Source of the DNA: Lachnospiraceae bacterium
Lineage (GTDB): Bacteria > Bacillota > Clostridia > Lachnospirales > Lachnospiraceae
Assembly (NCBI GenBank): GCA_029054245.1
Contig: JAIDFQ010000043.1
Location: 248,001-312,000 of the forward strand
Length of the DNA stretch: 64,000 nt
Direction: 5' to 3'
Below the pieces are notes generated by a model. It saw nothing but the letters and a program-made list of their open reading frames with translations, was not told where the DNA came from and made no database searches. How positions within the stretch are numbered: the first letter of the stretch is position 1; each line of letters opens with the position of its first letter. Positions 26,769 to 34,800 of this stretch are shown in pieces. The translations under genes were made by a program, and so were the position numbers.

Positions 26769-28241
26769 ATGAAGTGTCCCAATTGTGGATGTGAAATGGC
26801 AGAAGACCATTTATATTGCGAAAAGTGCGGGATGGAAATACAGATGGTGCCCGACTTTGAACCAGAATTTGAAAACAGTATAATAGAAACCTTATCCACA
26901 GTTGCGGAGGAGATAGAGGGAAACAGCCAAGTCCTTGAGATGGCAAATAAGGAGAATGAAGTCAGGATAAAAAAGGACAGGAAAAAGAAGAGCCCTTCTT
27001 TCTTATCCAAGGAGAGGGGGAAAAACTGGCTCCTTGCCAGTCTTATTACCTTCATTGTAGTGACTGTGGCGGCAGCTTATGTGATTGTGTTTATGTATCA
27101 TAGATTTTCTGTGACATATCAGATAGAGCAGGCGCGAAAATATGCAGAAATGCAGGAGTTTGAGGAAGCGATTTCTTACCTGGAGAGAGCAAGGCAGCTT
27201 AAGGATGATTCTGCGGATATTGTGCTCATGGAGTCTAATTATTATTATCAGATGGGCGAAAAACAAATGGCGGCGGATATCTTGATTCAATTGGTAGAAC
27301 GAGGGAAGCTGGAATATGAAGATAAAGAAAGAGCATATGAAAGCATCATCTATATCTATGACGAAGAAGGCAGATATCAAGAAATCAATTCATTGCTGAT
27401 ATCCTGCGGTGATGCGGATATCATGAACCATTTTCAGCAGTATATGGCGATGACGCCTGAATTTGGATATGAATCTGGAAACTACGATAAAGTCATTACG
27501 TTAAAGATAACGGCAAATACCACAGGGAAAATATACTATACCTTAGATGGCAGCAATCCGGATGAGGAAAGTGAGGTCTATAAGTCACCTTTGTTTCTGG
27601 AATCGGGTGAATATCAGGTGGCAGCTGTTTTTGTAAATGATTATGGCATTAAAAGTGAAATCGCAAGAAGCTGGTATATCATAAATCTGATTGCGCCTGA
27701 TCCTCCGGAAGTGCTTTTGTACAGCGGCACCTATCATATGCCGACGAAGATTGAGGTGATTATACCGGAAGAGGGTACCGTTTATTATACGATAGATGGA
27801 TCCAATCCTACCAAGGACAGCCTTAAATATACGGAGCCAATTCAAGTGCCTCTTGGAAAGACGAATTTTAAGTTTGTGACGATTTCAGAGGAAGGCGTTT
27901 CTAGTGAAATCATCAGCCGGAGTTATGATTTTTCATTTGAAACAGATGTGACGATAGAAAAGGCTGTGGAAAATGTGAAGCAGGCGCTTTTAGAACGTAA
28001 AGTGCTTTTGGACTTGCAGGGGCATGCTCATGGAATAGAGGGAAAATATGTATTTAACTATGTTACTATTGAGAAAATTTCTGATTTAGGATATTATTAT
28101 GTTTTGAATGAATGTATAGAAGATGTAAGCGGCACTAGGCAGATGACAGATCGTTTGTATGCGGTAGATGTGTATACCGGTGTGCCGAATCGTCTGATTT
28201 ATGATGAAAACGGACAGATGGGACTGATTTCCCTGCAATAA
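26769..28241 (+). CDS. Zinc-ribbon/TPR membrane protein with chitobiase-like C-terminal repeats
   Basis: The 490-residue protein opens with a zinc ribbon (CPNC...CEKC, residues 3-20), then an acidic linker and one membrane helix (about 80-105). TPR-like helices follow (about 115-200; FEEAISYLERARQL). Two beta modules of the CHB_HEX_C type come next (about 250-298 and 334-384, with YYTLDGSNPDEES and YYTIDGSNPTKDS). An uncharacterised C-terminal domain completes it. The layout puts the ribbon in the cytoplasm and the rest outside. A strong AGGGAGG ribosome binding site precedes it. The combination is seen in Clostridia proteins without assigned function. It might link cytoplasmic state to the cell surface, but nothing here proves that. 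Confidence 0.8.
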   Translation: MKCPNCGCEMAEDHLYCEKCGMEIQMVPDFEPEFENSIIETLSTVAEEIEGNSQVLEMANKENEVRIKKDRKKKSPSFLSKERGKNWLLASLITFIVVTVAAAYVIVFMYHRFSVTYQIEQARKYAEMQEFEEAISYLERARQLKDDSADIVLMESNYYYQMGEKQMAADILIQLVERGKLEYEDKERAYESIIYIYDEEGRYQEINSLLISCGDADIMNHFQQYMAMTPEFGYESGNYDKVITLKITANTTGKIYYTLDGSNPDEESEVYKSPLFLESGEYQVAAVFVNDYGIKSEIARSWYIINLIAPDPPEVLLYSGTYHMPTKIEVIIPEEGTVYYTIDGSNPTKDSLKYTEPIQVPLGKTNFKFVTISEEGVSSEIISRSYDFSFETDVTIEKAVENVKQALLERKVLLDLQGHAHGIEGKYVFNYVTIEKISDLGYYYVLNECIEDVSGTRQMTDRLYAVDVYTGVPNRLIYDENGQMGLISLQ

Positions 28242-28248
28242 TTGTTTC

Positions 28249-28273
28249 AAAATTTTTTTCTAACAAAAATTTT
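28249..28273. promoter_or_regulatory. AT-rich inverted repeat in front of nfnA
   Basis: AAAATTTTT, 7-base spacer TTCTAAC, AAAAATTTT, directly after the upstream stop codon and about 30 bases before nfnA. It may be an operator or a weak terminator. TATAAA at 28277-28282 could be a -10. Confidence 0.35.
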
Positions 28274-28301
28274 ATGTATAAAAATAAGAAAGGGATAAGT
28301 A

Positions 28302-29189
28302 ATGTACAAGATTTTAGAAGCAAAAGAGCTTGCTGCCAATATTTATTATATGGTAGTGGAAGCAAAACGAGTGGCAAAGGCATGTAAACCGGGACAGTTT
28401 GTTATTGTCAGGACGGATGCAGATTCAGAACGAATTCCTTTGACGATCTGTGATTATGACAGGGAAAAGGGAACTGTAACGATTGTTTTTCAGATTGTAG
28501 GCGCGGGCACACAGCTTATGGCATCTTTGAAAGAGGGAGATGCATTCCATGATTTTGTGGGACCGCTTGGATGCCCGTCAGAGTTTGTGGAGGAAGACCT
28601 TAAGACGCTGAAAGAAAAGAAAATGTTGTTCGTGGCAGGAGGCGTTGGAACAGCGCCGGTATATCCGCAGGTGAAATGGCTTCACGAAAGAGGAATTGAT
28701 GCGGATGTAATCGTAGGCGCAAAGACGAAGGAGCTTCTAATTCTGGAAGAAGAAATGAAATCAGTTGCAGGCAATCTGTATGTGACCACAGACGACGGGT
28801 CTTACGGCAGAAGCGGAATGGTTACCCAGACGATTACGGATTTGGTAAATGAAGGAAAGCATTATGACGTGTGTGTTGCAATCGGACCGATGATTATGAT
28901 GAAGTTCGTGTGTAAGCTGACAAAGGAACTTCATATTCCCACGATTGTAAGCTTAAATCCAATCATGGTAGATGGAACCGGTATGTGTGGCGCATGCCGT
29001 GTGACGGTAGGCGGCAAGGTGAAATTCGCTTGTGTGGATGGTCCGGAATTTGATGGGCATCAGGTAAACTTTGATGAAGCTATGCAGCGCCAGCAGATTT
29101 ATAAGACGGAAGAAGGAAGAGCATTCTTAAAGGCAAAGGAAGGGGATACCCACCATGGCGGATGCGGAAATTGTGGAGGTGACAAATAA
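28302..29189 (+). CDS. nfnA: NADH-dependent ferredoxin:NADP+ oxidoreductase, small subunit (NfnA)
   Basis: The 295-residue protein belongs to the dihydroorotate dehydrogenase electron-transfer/sulfide dehydrogenase family. It has an FAD domain (PLTICDYD), an NAD(H) domain (FVAGGVGTAPVYPQVKWL) and a C-terminal [2Fe-2S] site with MCGACRVTVGG and a later FACVDGPEFDG. The gene is directly joined to the NADPH-type large subunit by a TAATG overlap, the hallmark of NfnAB. The complex couples NADH plus reduced ferredoxin to the reduction of two NADP+ by flavin-based bifurcation, important in clostridial fermentation. Alternative naming as a PyrK-like protein is unlikely given the partner. Confidence 0.9.
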   Translation: MYKILEAKELAANIYYMVVEAKRVAKACKPGQFVIVRTDADSERIPLTICDYDREKGTVTIVFQIVGAGTQLMASLKEGDAFHDFVGPLGCPSEFVEEDLKTLKEKKMLFVAGGVGTAPVYPQVKWLHERGIDADVIVGAKTKELLILEEEMKSVAGNLYVTTDDGSYGRSGMVTQTITDLVNEGKHYDVCVAIGPMIMMKFVCKLTKELHIPTIVSLNPIMVDGTGMCGACRVTVGGKVKFACVDGPEFDGHQVNFDEAMQRQQIYKTEEGRAFLKAKEGDTHHGGCGNCGGDK

Positions 29190-30574
29190 TGGACGTATTA
29201 AAGAAAGTCCCTGTCAGGGAACAGGATGCAAAGGTTCGGGCTGCCAATTTTGAGGAAGTCTGTCTGGGATATAACAAAGAAGAAGCAATGGAGGAGGCGG
29301 CAAGATGCATCAACTGCAAAAATGCGCAGTGTATTAAGGGGTGTCCTGTATCCATAGATATTCCGGGTTTTATTGAAAAGGTCAAAGATGGAGACGTGGA
29401 AGCCGCTTATCAGGTCATCAGCAATTCTTCAGCACTGCCCGCTGTCTGCGGACGCGTCTGCCCACAGGAGAGTCAATGCGAAGGAAAATGTATCAGAGGA
29501 ATCAAGGGTGAGCCAATCTCAATCGGTAAGCTGGAACGGTTCGTGGCAGACTGGGCTGCTGATAACGGAATAAAGCCCCAAGGAGCTGAGGCGAAAAATG
29601 GAAAGAAAGTGGCTGTGATTGGTTCAGGACCGGCGGGACTTACCTGTGCAGGGGATCTTGCCAAGATGGGATATGAAGTGACGATTTTTGAAGCGCTTCA
29701 TGAGCCGGGCGGCGTGCTTGTGTATGGTATTCCAGAATTCCGTCTTCCTAAAATGAATGTAGTAGCGAAGGAAATTGAAAATGTTAAATCGCTTGGTGTT
29801 AAGATTGAGACCAATGTGGTAGTAGGAAAATCAGTTACTATAGATGAATTGCTAAAAGAAGAGGGATTTGATGCCGTATTTATTGGTTCTGGCGCAGGAC
29901 TTCCTAAATTCATGGGAATCCCTGGTGAACAGGCAAACGGCGTGTTCTCAGCAAATGAATATCTGACCAGAAGCAATTTGATGAAGGCTTTTGATGAAGA
30001 ATCCAGCACACCGATTATGAGAGGCAAAAAGGTAGCCGTGGTAGGTGGAGGTAACGTTGCGATGGATGCCGCCAGAACGGCGCTGCGTCTCGGAGCAGAG
30101 GTACATATCGTATATAGAAGAAGCGAGGAAGAGCTTCCCGCCCGGGTGGAGGAGGTACACCACGCAAAGGAAGAGGGAATCATTTTTGATCTTTTGACGA
30201 ATCCAGTGGAAATTATTGAAGATGAAAAAGGCTGGGTAAAAGGGATAAAATGTATCAGGATGGAGCTTGGTGAGCCTGATGAATCCGGCAGAAGACGTCC
30301 GGTTGAGGTTCCGGGATCAGAATTTACAATTGATGTGGATACCGTGATCATGTCCCTTGGAACTTCTCCTAATCCGCTTATTTCTTCTACGACGGAAGGA
30401 CTGGAAGTCAATAAATGGAAATGCATCGTGGCAGATGAAACCGTTGGAAAGACTACCAAGGAAGGTGTTTATGCCGGCGGAGATGCTGTGACAGGAGCTG
30501 CAACCGTTATTCTTGCCATGGGTGCAGGACGTGCGGGAGCAAAGGGAATTGATGAATATCTGAAAAACAAATAA
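29189..30574 (+). CDS. nfnB: NADH-dependent ferredoxin:NADP+ oxidoreductase, large subunit (NfnB, GltA-like)
   Basis: The 461-residue protein is the glutamate synthase small-subunit-like flavoprotein. N-terminal Cys clusters CINCKNAQCIKGCPVSIDIP and CGRVCPQESQCEGKC bind two [4Fe-4S] centres. Two Rossmann folds follow: GSGPAGLTCAGDLAKMG for FAD and GGGNVAMDAARTALRLGAEV for NADP(H). A GDAVTGAATVILAMGAGR segment closes the FAD site. Databases often call it glutamate synthase (NADPH), but with NfnA in front and no large GltB subunit, the bifurcating transhydrogenase is the better call. The start overlaps the nfnA stop by one base. A terminator follows at 30606. Confidence 0.9.
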   Translation: MDVLKKVPVREQDAKVRAANFEEVCLGYNKEEAMEEAARCINCKNAQCIKGCPVSIDIPGFIEKVKDGDVEAAYQVISNSSALPAVCGRVCPQESQCEGKCIRGIKGEPISIGKLERFVADWAADNGIKPQGAEAKNGKKVAVIGSGPAGLTCAGDLAKMGYEVTIFEALHEPGGVLVYGIPEFRLPKMNVVAKEIENVKSLGVKIETNVVVGKSVTIDELLKEEGFDAVFIGSGAGLPKFMGIPGEQANGVFSANEYLTRSNLMKAFDEESSTPIMRGKKVAVVGGGNVAMDAARTALRLGAEVHIVYRRSEEELPARVEEVHHAKEEGIIFDLLTNPVEIIEDEKGWVKGIKCIRMELGEPDESGRRRPVEVPGSEFTIDVDTVIMSLGTSPNPLISSTTEGLEVNKWKCIVADETVGKTTKEGVYAGGDAVTGAATVILAMGAGRAGAKGIDEYLKNK

Positions 30575-30605
30575 ATTGCAGCAAAATTAAAATGCTGCCC
30601 TAAAA

Positions 30606-30636
30606 CGTGCCGGAACTAGTTTCCGGCATGGCTTTT
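30606..30636 (+). terminator. Rho-independent terminator of nfnAB
   Basis: TGCCGGAA, loop CTAGT, TTCCGGCA, followed by TGGCTTTT; the stem extends by a G-U and a C-G pair at the base. Confidence 0.75.
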
Positions 30637-30664
30637 ATAAGAAAATATTAATAATTTTACTGAG

Positions 30665-30683
30665 ACAAAATTAAAAATTTTGT
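30665..30683. promoter_or_regulatory. AT-rich palindrome before the Dabb gene
   Basis: ACAAAATT-AAA-AATTTTGT is a perfect 8-bp inverted repeat 27 bases before the start codon at 30710. Its function is unknown; a regulator site is possible. Confidence 0.35.
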
Positions 30684-30709
30684 TGTATGGTTGTAAAGGA
30701 GGATACACC

Positions 30710-31009
30710 ATGATCCATCATATTGTTTTATGGAATTTAAAGGAGGACTTATCAAAGCAGGAAAGGCTTGAAGCAGCGCTTGAAATTAAGAGGAGGCTTG
30801 AAGCGGTAGCCGATACAGCAGAGGGCGTGATATCGCTTCAAGTGGTGATTAATCAGATGGAATCCAGCAATAAGGATATCGCCCTGATTTCCCGGTTTGA
30901 GACGGAAGAAGCGCTTAAAGCCTATCAGGTATCGCCAGCGCATGTGGAGGCAGGAGAATATGTCCGCAGTGTGACAACAGGGAGAAGCTGCTTTGATTTT
31001 AAGGAGTGA
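30710..31009 (+). CDS. Dabb (stress-responsive alpha/beta barrel) domain protein
   Basis: The 99-residue protein is a single Dabb domain: MIHHIVLWNLKED at the start, IVLWN/ISLQVVIN strands, DIALISRFETEEALKAYQVSPAHVE and a closing strand SCFDFKE. Dimeric Dabb proteins occur in stress and some enzymatic roles; the small clostridial ones have no proven function. AAAGGAGG lies seven bases before the ATG at 30710, so the TTG start in the track is wrong. The next gene starts two bases after the stop and uses AAGGAG of this gene's last codons as its ribosome binding site. Confidence 0.85.
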   Translation: MIHHIVLWNLKEDLSKQERLEAALEIKRRLEAVADTAEGVISLQVVINQMESSNKDIALISRFETEEALKAYQVSPAHVEAGEYVRSVTTGRSCFDFKE

Positions 31010-31011
31010 CT

Positions 31012-32073
31012 ATGAAAAAATTATTTGATGAAAACGAAACAGAATATCCGGGAGGGGAATGGGCAAAAGTGCTTGTCAAAGTCGTTCCCTTTGTGCTGAT
31101 CCTTCTTATTCTTGCCGTCATGTTTATCGTCGATCAGGTAAAGAAGGATAATGACGGACAGACGGAGAATCTACAGCAGAATATCATGGATTACGCAGAT
31201 GAAAACCGCATTGACCAGACCTTGGCAGAAGCGGTGGTGCAGGCATCTCCTGCTGTCAGGGACGAGGATGTGCAGGAAGATAGCCTGGAAAATAGCAAGG
31301 AGAGTGCGGACAAAGAAGCGCCCATGCAGCCGGCGGATGCGCCAAGCCCTACGCCCTATAAGGAAATCATGGAAGCTGGAAAAATAGATTACAGCAAGGT
31401 AATGTTCAATAAGGATACGCAGCTTGCGGAAATGATGACTTATTGGGAGGAGAATAACCAAAAAGCATTAGATGATCTTGCAAATCTGGATCATTATATT
31501 GCCATGTCATGGAAGCTTAAAGGAACAAAGGATTTTTATTATTACGGTGGCGTAAATAGTAGCGGCCAGCCGGATGGGAAAGGAATCGCAGTGTATGCAG
31601 ACAATCAGTATTACTACGGCGATTGGAAGGATGGAGTAAGGAGTGGAAACGGTACATGGATTCATTATCATATGCATCCAACGGAAAACACAAAGGATTT
31701 GTATACCTATCACCAGTATACGGGCGGTTGGGCGGACGATCTGCCGGAGGGAGAAGGCTCTGAACACTATGATTATAACCAGTCTCTTTTAGTGGAAGGC
31801 GTGGGATATGATGCAAATCTGATTGGAAGCTACGAAAAAGGGCTTATTCACGGTGACTTCTATATTACCAATCTTTATGCGGATGAAAGTACCAAAGAAT
31901 GGAATGCACAGGCGCAGAAGGGGTCATGGGTTTATTTAAACGATAATAAAGATAAAAAGGGAAACAGGACCATTCACGTTGAAGTCAGCAACCCTGACAA
32001 CTATATTTGGATGCATCCCAGGGACAATGTGAATATTGGTGTTCCGTGCCTGATCTCAAAGAATAAAAACTAG
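31012..32073 (+). CDS. Membrane-anchored MORN-repeat protein
   Basis: The 353-residue protein has a short cytoplasmic N terminus and one membrane helix (about 25-45; VVPFVLILLILAVMFIV). An acidic Ala/Glu/Ser-rich linker follows, then a repeat domain from about 165. MORN-type units there include YYYGGVNSSGQPDGKGIAVY, YYGDWKDGVRSGNGTWI, YTGGWADDLPEGEGSEHY and GSYEKGLIHGDF. MORN repeats form extended beta sheets that bind lipids or proteins. The topology puts the domain outside the membrane. The ATG at 31012 (AGGAG five bases upstream) is preferred over the GTG at 31006. It is translationally tied to the Dabb gene. A cell-envelope role is plausible; no enzyme motif is seen. Confidence 0.78.
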   Translation: MKKLFDENETEYPGGEWAKVLVKVVPFVLILLILAVMFIVDQVKKDNDGQTENLQQNIMDYADENRIDQTLAEAVVQASPAVRDEDVQEDSLENSKESADKEAPMQPADAPSPTPYKEIMEAGKIDYSKVMFNKDTQLAEMMTYWEENNQKALDDLANLDHYIAMSWKLKGTKDFYYYGGVNSSGQPDGKGIAVYADNQYYYGDWKDGVRSGNGTWIHYHMHPTENTKDLYTYHQYTGGWADDLPEGEGSEHYDYNQSLLVEGVGYDANLIGSYEKGLIHGDFYITNLYADESTKEWNAQAQKGSWVYLNDNKDKKGNRTIHVEVSNPDNYIWMHPRDNVNIGVPCLISKNKN

Positions 32074-32132
32074 TGGAAACCGATGCCAATCCGTAGTAAA
32101 ATAAGAAGTGGGGTTAAAGGAGGGTTTGGGAT

Positions 32133-32633
32133 ATGGCATGGGGATCAGTTTATGTCAACAATGAGGAAAAGGCGGAAGAGAACAGGACTTCGGCGTATAC
32201 CTTTCTGATTGTAGGAGGCGTTGGGCTTATTGTTATTGTCCTGTTTTTTCTTGGCATCATTGATATTAAGATGTCACTTACAAACAAGTATATGATTAGC
32301 GGTGTTATGGGGGTTTTGTTTCTTCTTTTTATCGTTATGGGAATCATATCCATGAAAAATTTCAGGACTTTTAAAAGGAAAGCCTGCAAGGAGAACAACC
32401 TGACAGTCGAAATCAAAAGATGGTGCATGGAAAATTTCAGGAAAGAAGAAATCGATCATGTGTTGGCGTTTTCGGATGAGAGGGAAGAGGTTCAATATTT
32501 TCAACGCTATGATCATATGAAAAATGCTATTAAAAATCAGTTTGTGAATTTGGACGAAGGCTATCTGGACAGGCTTGTGGAGGAAATCTATCCTGAGATT
32601 TTTGAGGATACTTTAGGGGAAAGAGAAATTTGA
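32133..32633 (+). CDS. Small two-helix membrane protein, unknown function
   Basis: I do not recognise a named family. The 166-residue protein has a short N terminus, two membrane helices (about 25-47 and 55-75; FLIVGGVGLIVIVLFFLGIID and VMGVLFLLFIVMGIIS) and a charged cytoplasmic domain of about 90 residues with several helices and an acidic end. AAAGGAGG precedes the ATG by ten bases. Its stop codon overlaps the TTG start of rlmH, so the two genes are coupled. Confidence 0.7.
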   Translation: MAWGSVYVNNEEKAEENRTSAYTFLIVGGVGLIVIVLFFLGIIDIKMSLTNKYMISGVMGVLFLLFIVMGIISMKNFRTFKRKACKENNLTVEIKRWCMENFRKEEIDHVLAFSDEREEVQYFQRYDHMKNAIKNQFVNLDEGYLDRLVEEIYPEIFEDTLGEREI

Positions 32634-33112
32634 AAAAGATTACAATTATATGTGTTGGCAAAATAAAGGAAGATTTTTACAGAAAAGCGGTATCAGAATA
32701 TGAGAAAAGGCTTGGCAGATATTGCAAATTGGAAATGATACAGGTGCAGGATGAGAAGACACCTGATGATGCGGGATGGGTATTAGAAGAACAGATTAAG
32801 GAAAAGGAAGCGGCACGGATCTTGAAGCATGTAAAAGAGGACGCATATGTCATTACACTTGAGATTAAGGGAGAGAAGCCAGATTCTGTGTCTTTTGCAA
32901 ATCAGTTAAACCAGCTTGCCGTGCAGGGGAAAAGTCATATACAGTTTATCATCGGCGGTTCGCTGGGACTTCATGAAAGCGTATCGAAAGCGGCACATCG
33001 GGCAGTGAGTTTTTCAAATATGACATTCCCCCATCAATTGATGAGGGTTATTTTGCTTGAACAGATTTACAGAAGCTACAGGATCATGAAAGGAGAACCA
33101 TATCATAAATAA
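32630..33112 (+). CDS. rlmH: 23S rRNA (pseudouridine1915-N3)-methyltransferase
   Basis: The 160-residue SPOUT methyltransferase matches the RlmH family throughout: ITIICVGKIKEDFY, GKSHIQFIIGGSLGLHESV for the knotted SAM site, and the C-terminal FPHQLMRVILLEQIYRSYRIMKGEPYHK. It methylates pseudouridine 1915 in helix 69 of 23S rRNA in assembled 70S ribosomes. It starts with TTG, which overlaps the previous stop (ATTTGA). Confidence 0.95.
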   Translation: MKKITIICVGKIKEDFYRKAVSEYEKRLGRYCKLEMIQVQDEKTPDDAGWVLEEQIKEKEAARILKHVKEDAYVITLEIKGEKPDSVSFANQLNQLAVQGKSHIQFIIGGSLGLHESVSKAAHRAVSFSNMTFPHQLMRVILLEQIYRSYRIMKGEPYHK

Positions 33113-33130
33113 AAAAGAATCCTTCTTGCA

Positions 33131-33160
33131 GGTATAGCTGCCATTTCTTTCACATATAGT
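33131..33160 (+). promoter_or_regulatory. Possible sigma-E (mother-cell) promoter before yqfC
   Basis: GGTATAG at 33131-33137, 15-base spacer, CATATAGT at 33153-33160, resembling the Bacillus sigma-E pattern (ATA at -35, CATACAAT-like -10). Bacillus yqfCD is known to be sigma-E dependent. Transcription would start near 33167, at or just after the annotated ATG. Confidence 0.4.
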
Positions 33161-33165
33161 ATGAT

Positions 33166-33504
33166 ATGATGAAGAGAGAAAACCGCAAATTTAAAAATAA
33201 ATGGAATCAGACAAGAGAGGAAAGGCAAGATTTGAGGCATGGGCATGGGAAGGAGCTTGTGGTAGAATCTTTAAAATTACCGAAGGATTCGCTTCTTGGC
33301 GCATCGATTGTCACTTTGACGGGAAATACAGAAGTATTCGTAGAAAATTATAAAGGAATCATTGAATATACCAGCCAGATGATTTTGCTTCAGGGAAAAA
33401 CCTGTAAGATTGAAATCTGCGGAAGGCGGCTGAACATTGTTTATTATACAAATGAAGACATGAAAATAAATGGCTGTGTAGAGGCAGTCCGTTATCTCAT
33501 GTGA
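33166..33504 (+). CDS. yqfC: Sporulation protein YqfC (YabP family)
   Basis: The 112-residue protein carries the YabP/YqfC core SLKLPKDSLLGASIVTLTGNTEVFVENYKGIIEYTSQMILLQGKTCKIEI and ends in INGCVEAVRYLM. YqfC is needed at an early stage of sporulation in Bacillus and is always paired with YqfD, as here. The start is uncertain. The ATGs at 33166/33169 have no ribosome binding site and would sit at the transcript end if the sigma-E-like promoter is real. A TTG at 33232, six bases after AGAGGAAAGG, would give a protein starting MRHGHGKELV that still contains the whole core domain. Confidence 0.85.
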   Translation: MMKRENRKFKNKWNQTREERQDLRHGHGKELVVESLKLPKDSLLGASIVTLTGNTEVFVENYKGIIEYTSQMILLQGKTCKIEICGRRLNIVYYTNEDMKINGCVEAVRYLM

Positions 33505-33532
33505 AGATGGAATAAACTTTGTGAGGTGTGGT

Positions 33533-34783
33533 ATGATACAGGTCATTCGCTATTTAAAGGGATATCTTGCCATTAAGGTTTTTGGGTTTTCGCCAGAACG
33601 GTTCATGAATCTGTGCAGCAATCATAATATATTTCTTTGGGATATTGAAAATCATGGTGATTATTACACCATGAAGATCAGCCTGAAGGGATTTTATCGT
33701 CTTAGGGGAATTTCCAGAAAAACGGGTACCAGGGTGGTCATAACGAAACGTTATGGACTACCCTTTCTTTCTTTACGGATGTGGAGACGGAGAATATTTG
33801 TATGCGGACTTTTGGGGAGCCTTATTTTCTGGATTTGGATGTCGGGATTTATCTGGGCAATCGAAGTTGAAGGAAATTATTATGTGACAACAGATGTTTT
33901 CCAGGATTTTCTGGTAAGCAGCGGTTTTGAAGCAGGGATGAAAAAAAGTGATGTTGAAATCGAAGCGCTGGAGAAGGCAATCAGAAATGAGTTTGATATT
34001 GTTACCTGGACCTCTGCAAGGATTGACGGTACGAGGCTTTTGATTCAGGTGAAAGAAAATGACCTGATTCAGGCAGATGAGAGTAAACCGGAATTGCCGG
34101 ATGGTGAGGGAGTGGATTTGGTTGCGGGAAAAGAGGGCGAAATCGTCAGTATAGTGACTCGGAGCGGGACGCCTAAGGTGACGGCGGGTACATTGGTAAA
34201 CGAAGGAGATGTACTGGTAGAGGGCGGTGTCCCGATTATGAATGAGGATGGCACCGTCAGATATTATGATTACTGCAGGGCAGATGCGGATATTATGCTG
34301 AAATGTACTTATCTGCTGAAAGAAGAGTTGAAAGAACAGTATGAGCAGAAGCAATACACAGGCAATGAAAAGAAAAGTCTCTTTATTATGTTCGGGACAA
34401 AAAAGGTTAAATTACCGACGATTGGGAAAGGGTATGAAACATATGACGTGATAGAAGAAAAGAAGCAGTTGAAGCTGTTTGAAAATTATTATCTTCCAGT
34501 GTATATTGGGAGTGATCTTGTCAGAGAATATGTGGTTGAGGAGAAAATCTACAGCCAGAATGAGGTAAAAAAACTTTTTGAAGAAAAAATACAAAAATTT
34601 ATAGAAACTTTACAGGAAAAGGGGGTACAAATTATAGAAAAAAATGTTACAATAAATAAGGTTTCCGGCGTATGGAAGATGAAAGTTGATTTTCAGGCGA
34701 TTGAAAAGACTGGAACGGAAAGAAAAACCCAGCTTGTGCAGGTGGAAGAAGAGCCGCAGCAGGAGGGGGAAATCCAGGAATAA
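33533..34783 (+). CDS. yqfD: Sporulation protein YqfD
   Basis: The 416-residue protein starts MIQVIRYLKGYLAIKVFGFSPERFMNL as YqfD homologues do. It has one membrane helix at about 90-110 (FVCGLLGSLIFWIWMSGFIW), then an extracytoplasmic domain with FDIVTWTSARIDGTRLLIQVKE and GTPKVTAGTLVNEGDVLVEGGV, and a Gln/Glu-rich end. In Bacillus it is a mother-cell stage IV-type protein of unclear mechanism. The ATG at 33533 has GAGG six bases upstream; the track's GTG at 33521 lies before it. It forms an operon with yqfC and phoH. Confidence 0.93.
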   Translation: MIQVIRYLKGYLAIKVFGFSPERFMNLCSNHNIFLWDIENHGDYYTMKISLKGFYRLRGISRKTGTRVVITKRYGLPFLSLRMWRRRIFVCGLLGSLIFWIWMSGFIWAIEVEGNYYVTTDVFQDFLVSSGFEAGMKKSDVEIEALEKAIRNEFDIVTWTSARIDGTRLLIQVKENDLIQADESKPELPDGEGVDLVAGKEGEIVSIVTRSGTPKVTAGTLVNEGDVLVEGGVPIMNEDGTVRYYDYCRADADIMLKCTYLLKEELKEQYEQKQYTGNEKKSLFIMFGTKKVKLPTIGKGYETYDVIEEKKQLKLFENYYLPVYIGSDLVREYVVEEKIYSQNEVKKLFEEKIQKFIETLQEKGVQIIEKNVTINKVSGVWKMKVDFQAIEKTGTERKTQLVQVEEEPQQEGEIQE

Positions 34784-34800
34784 CAGATTGGGAGAAACAG

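Noticed and set aside
29698-30459. 253-codon minus-strand ORF opposite nfnB
   Set aside because: Shadow of the Rossmann domains of NfnB; Ser/Thr-rich low-information sequence.
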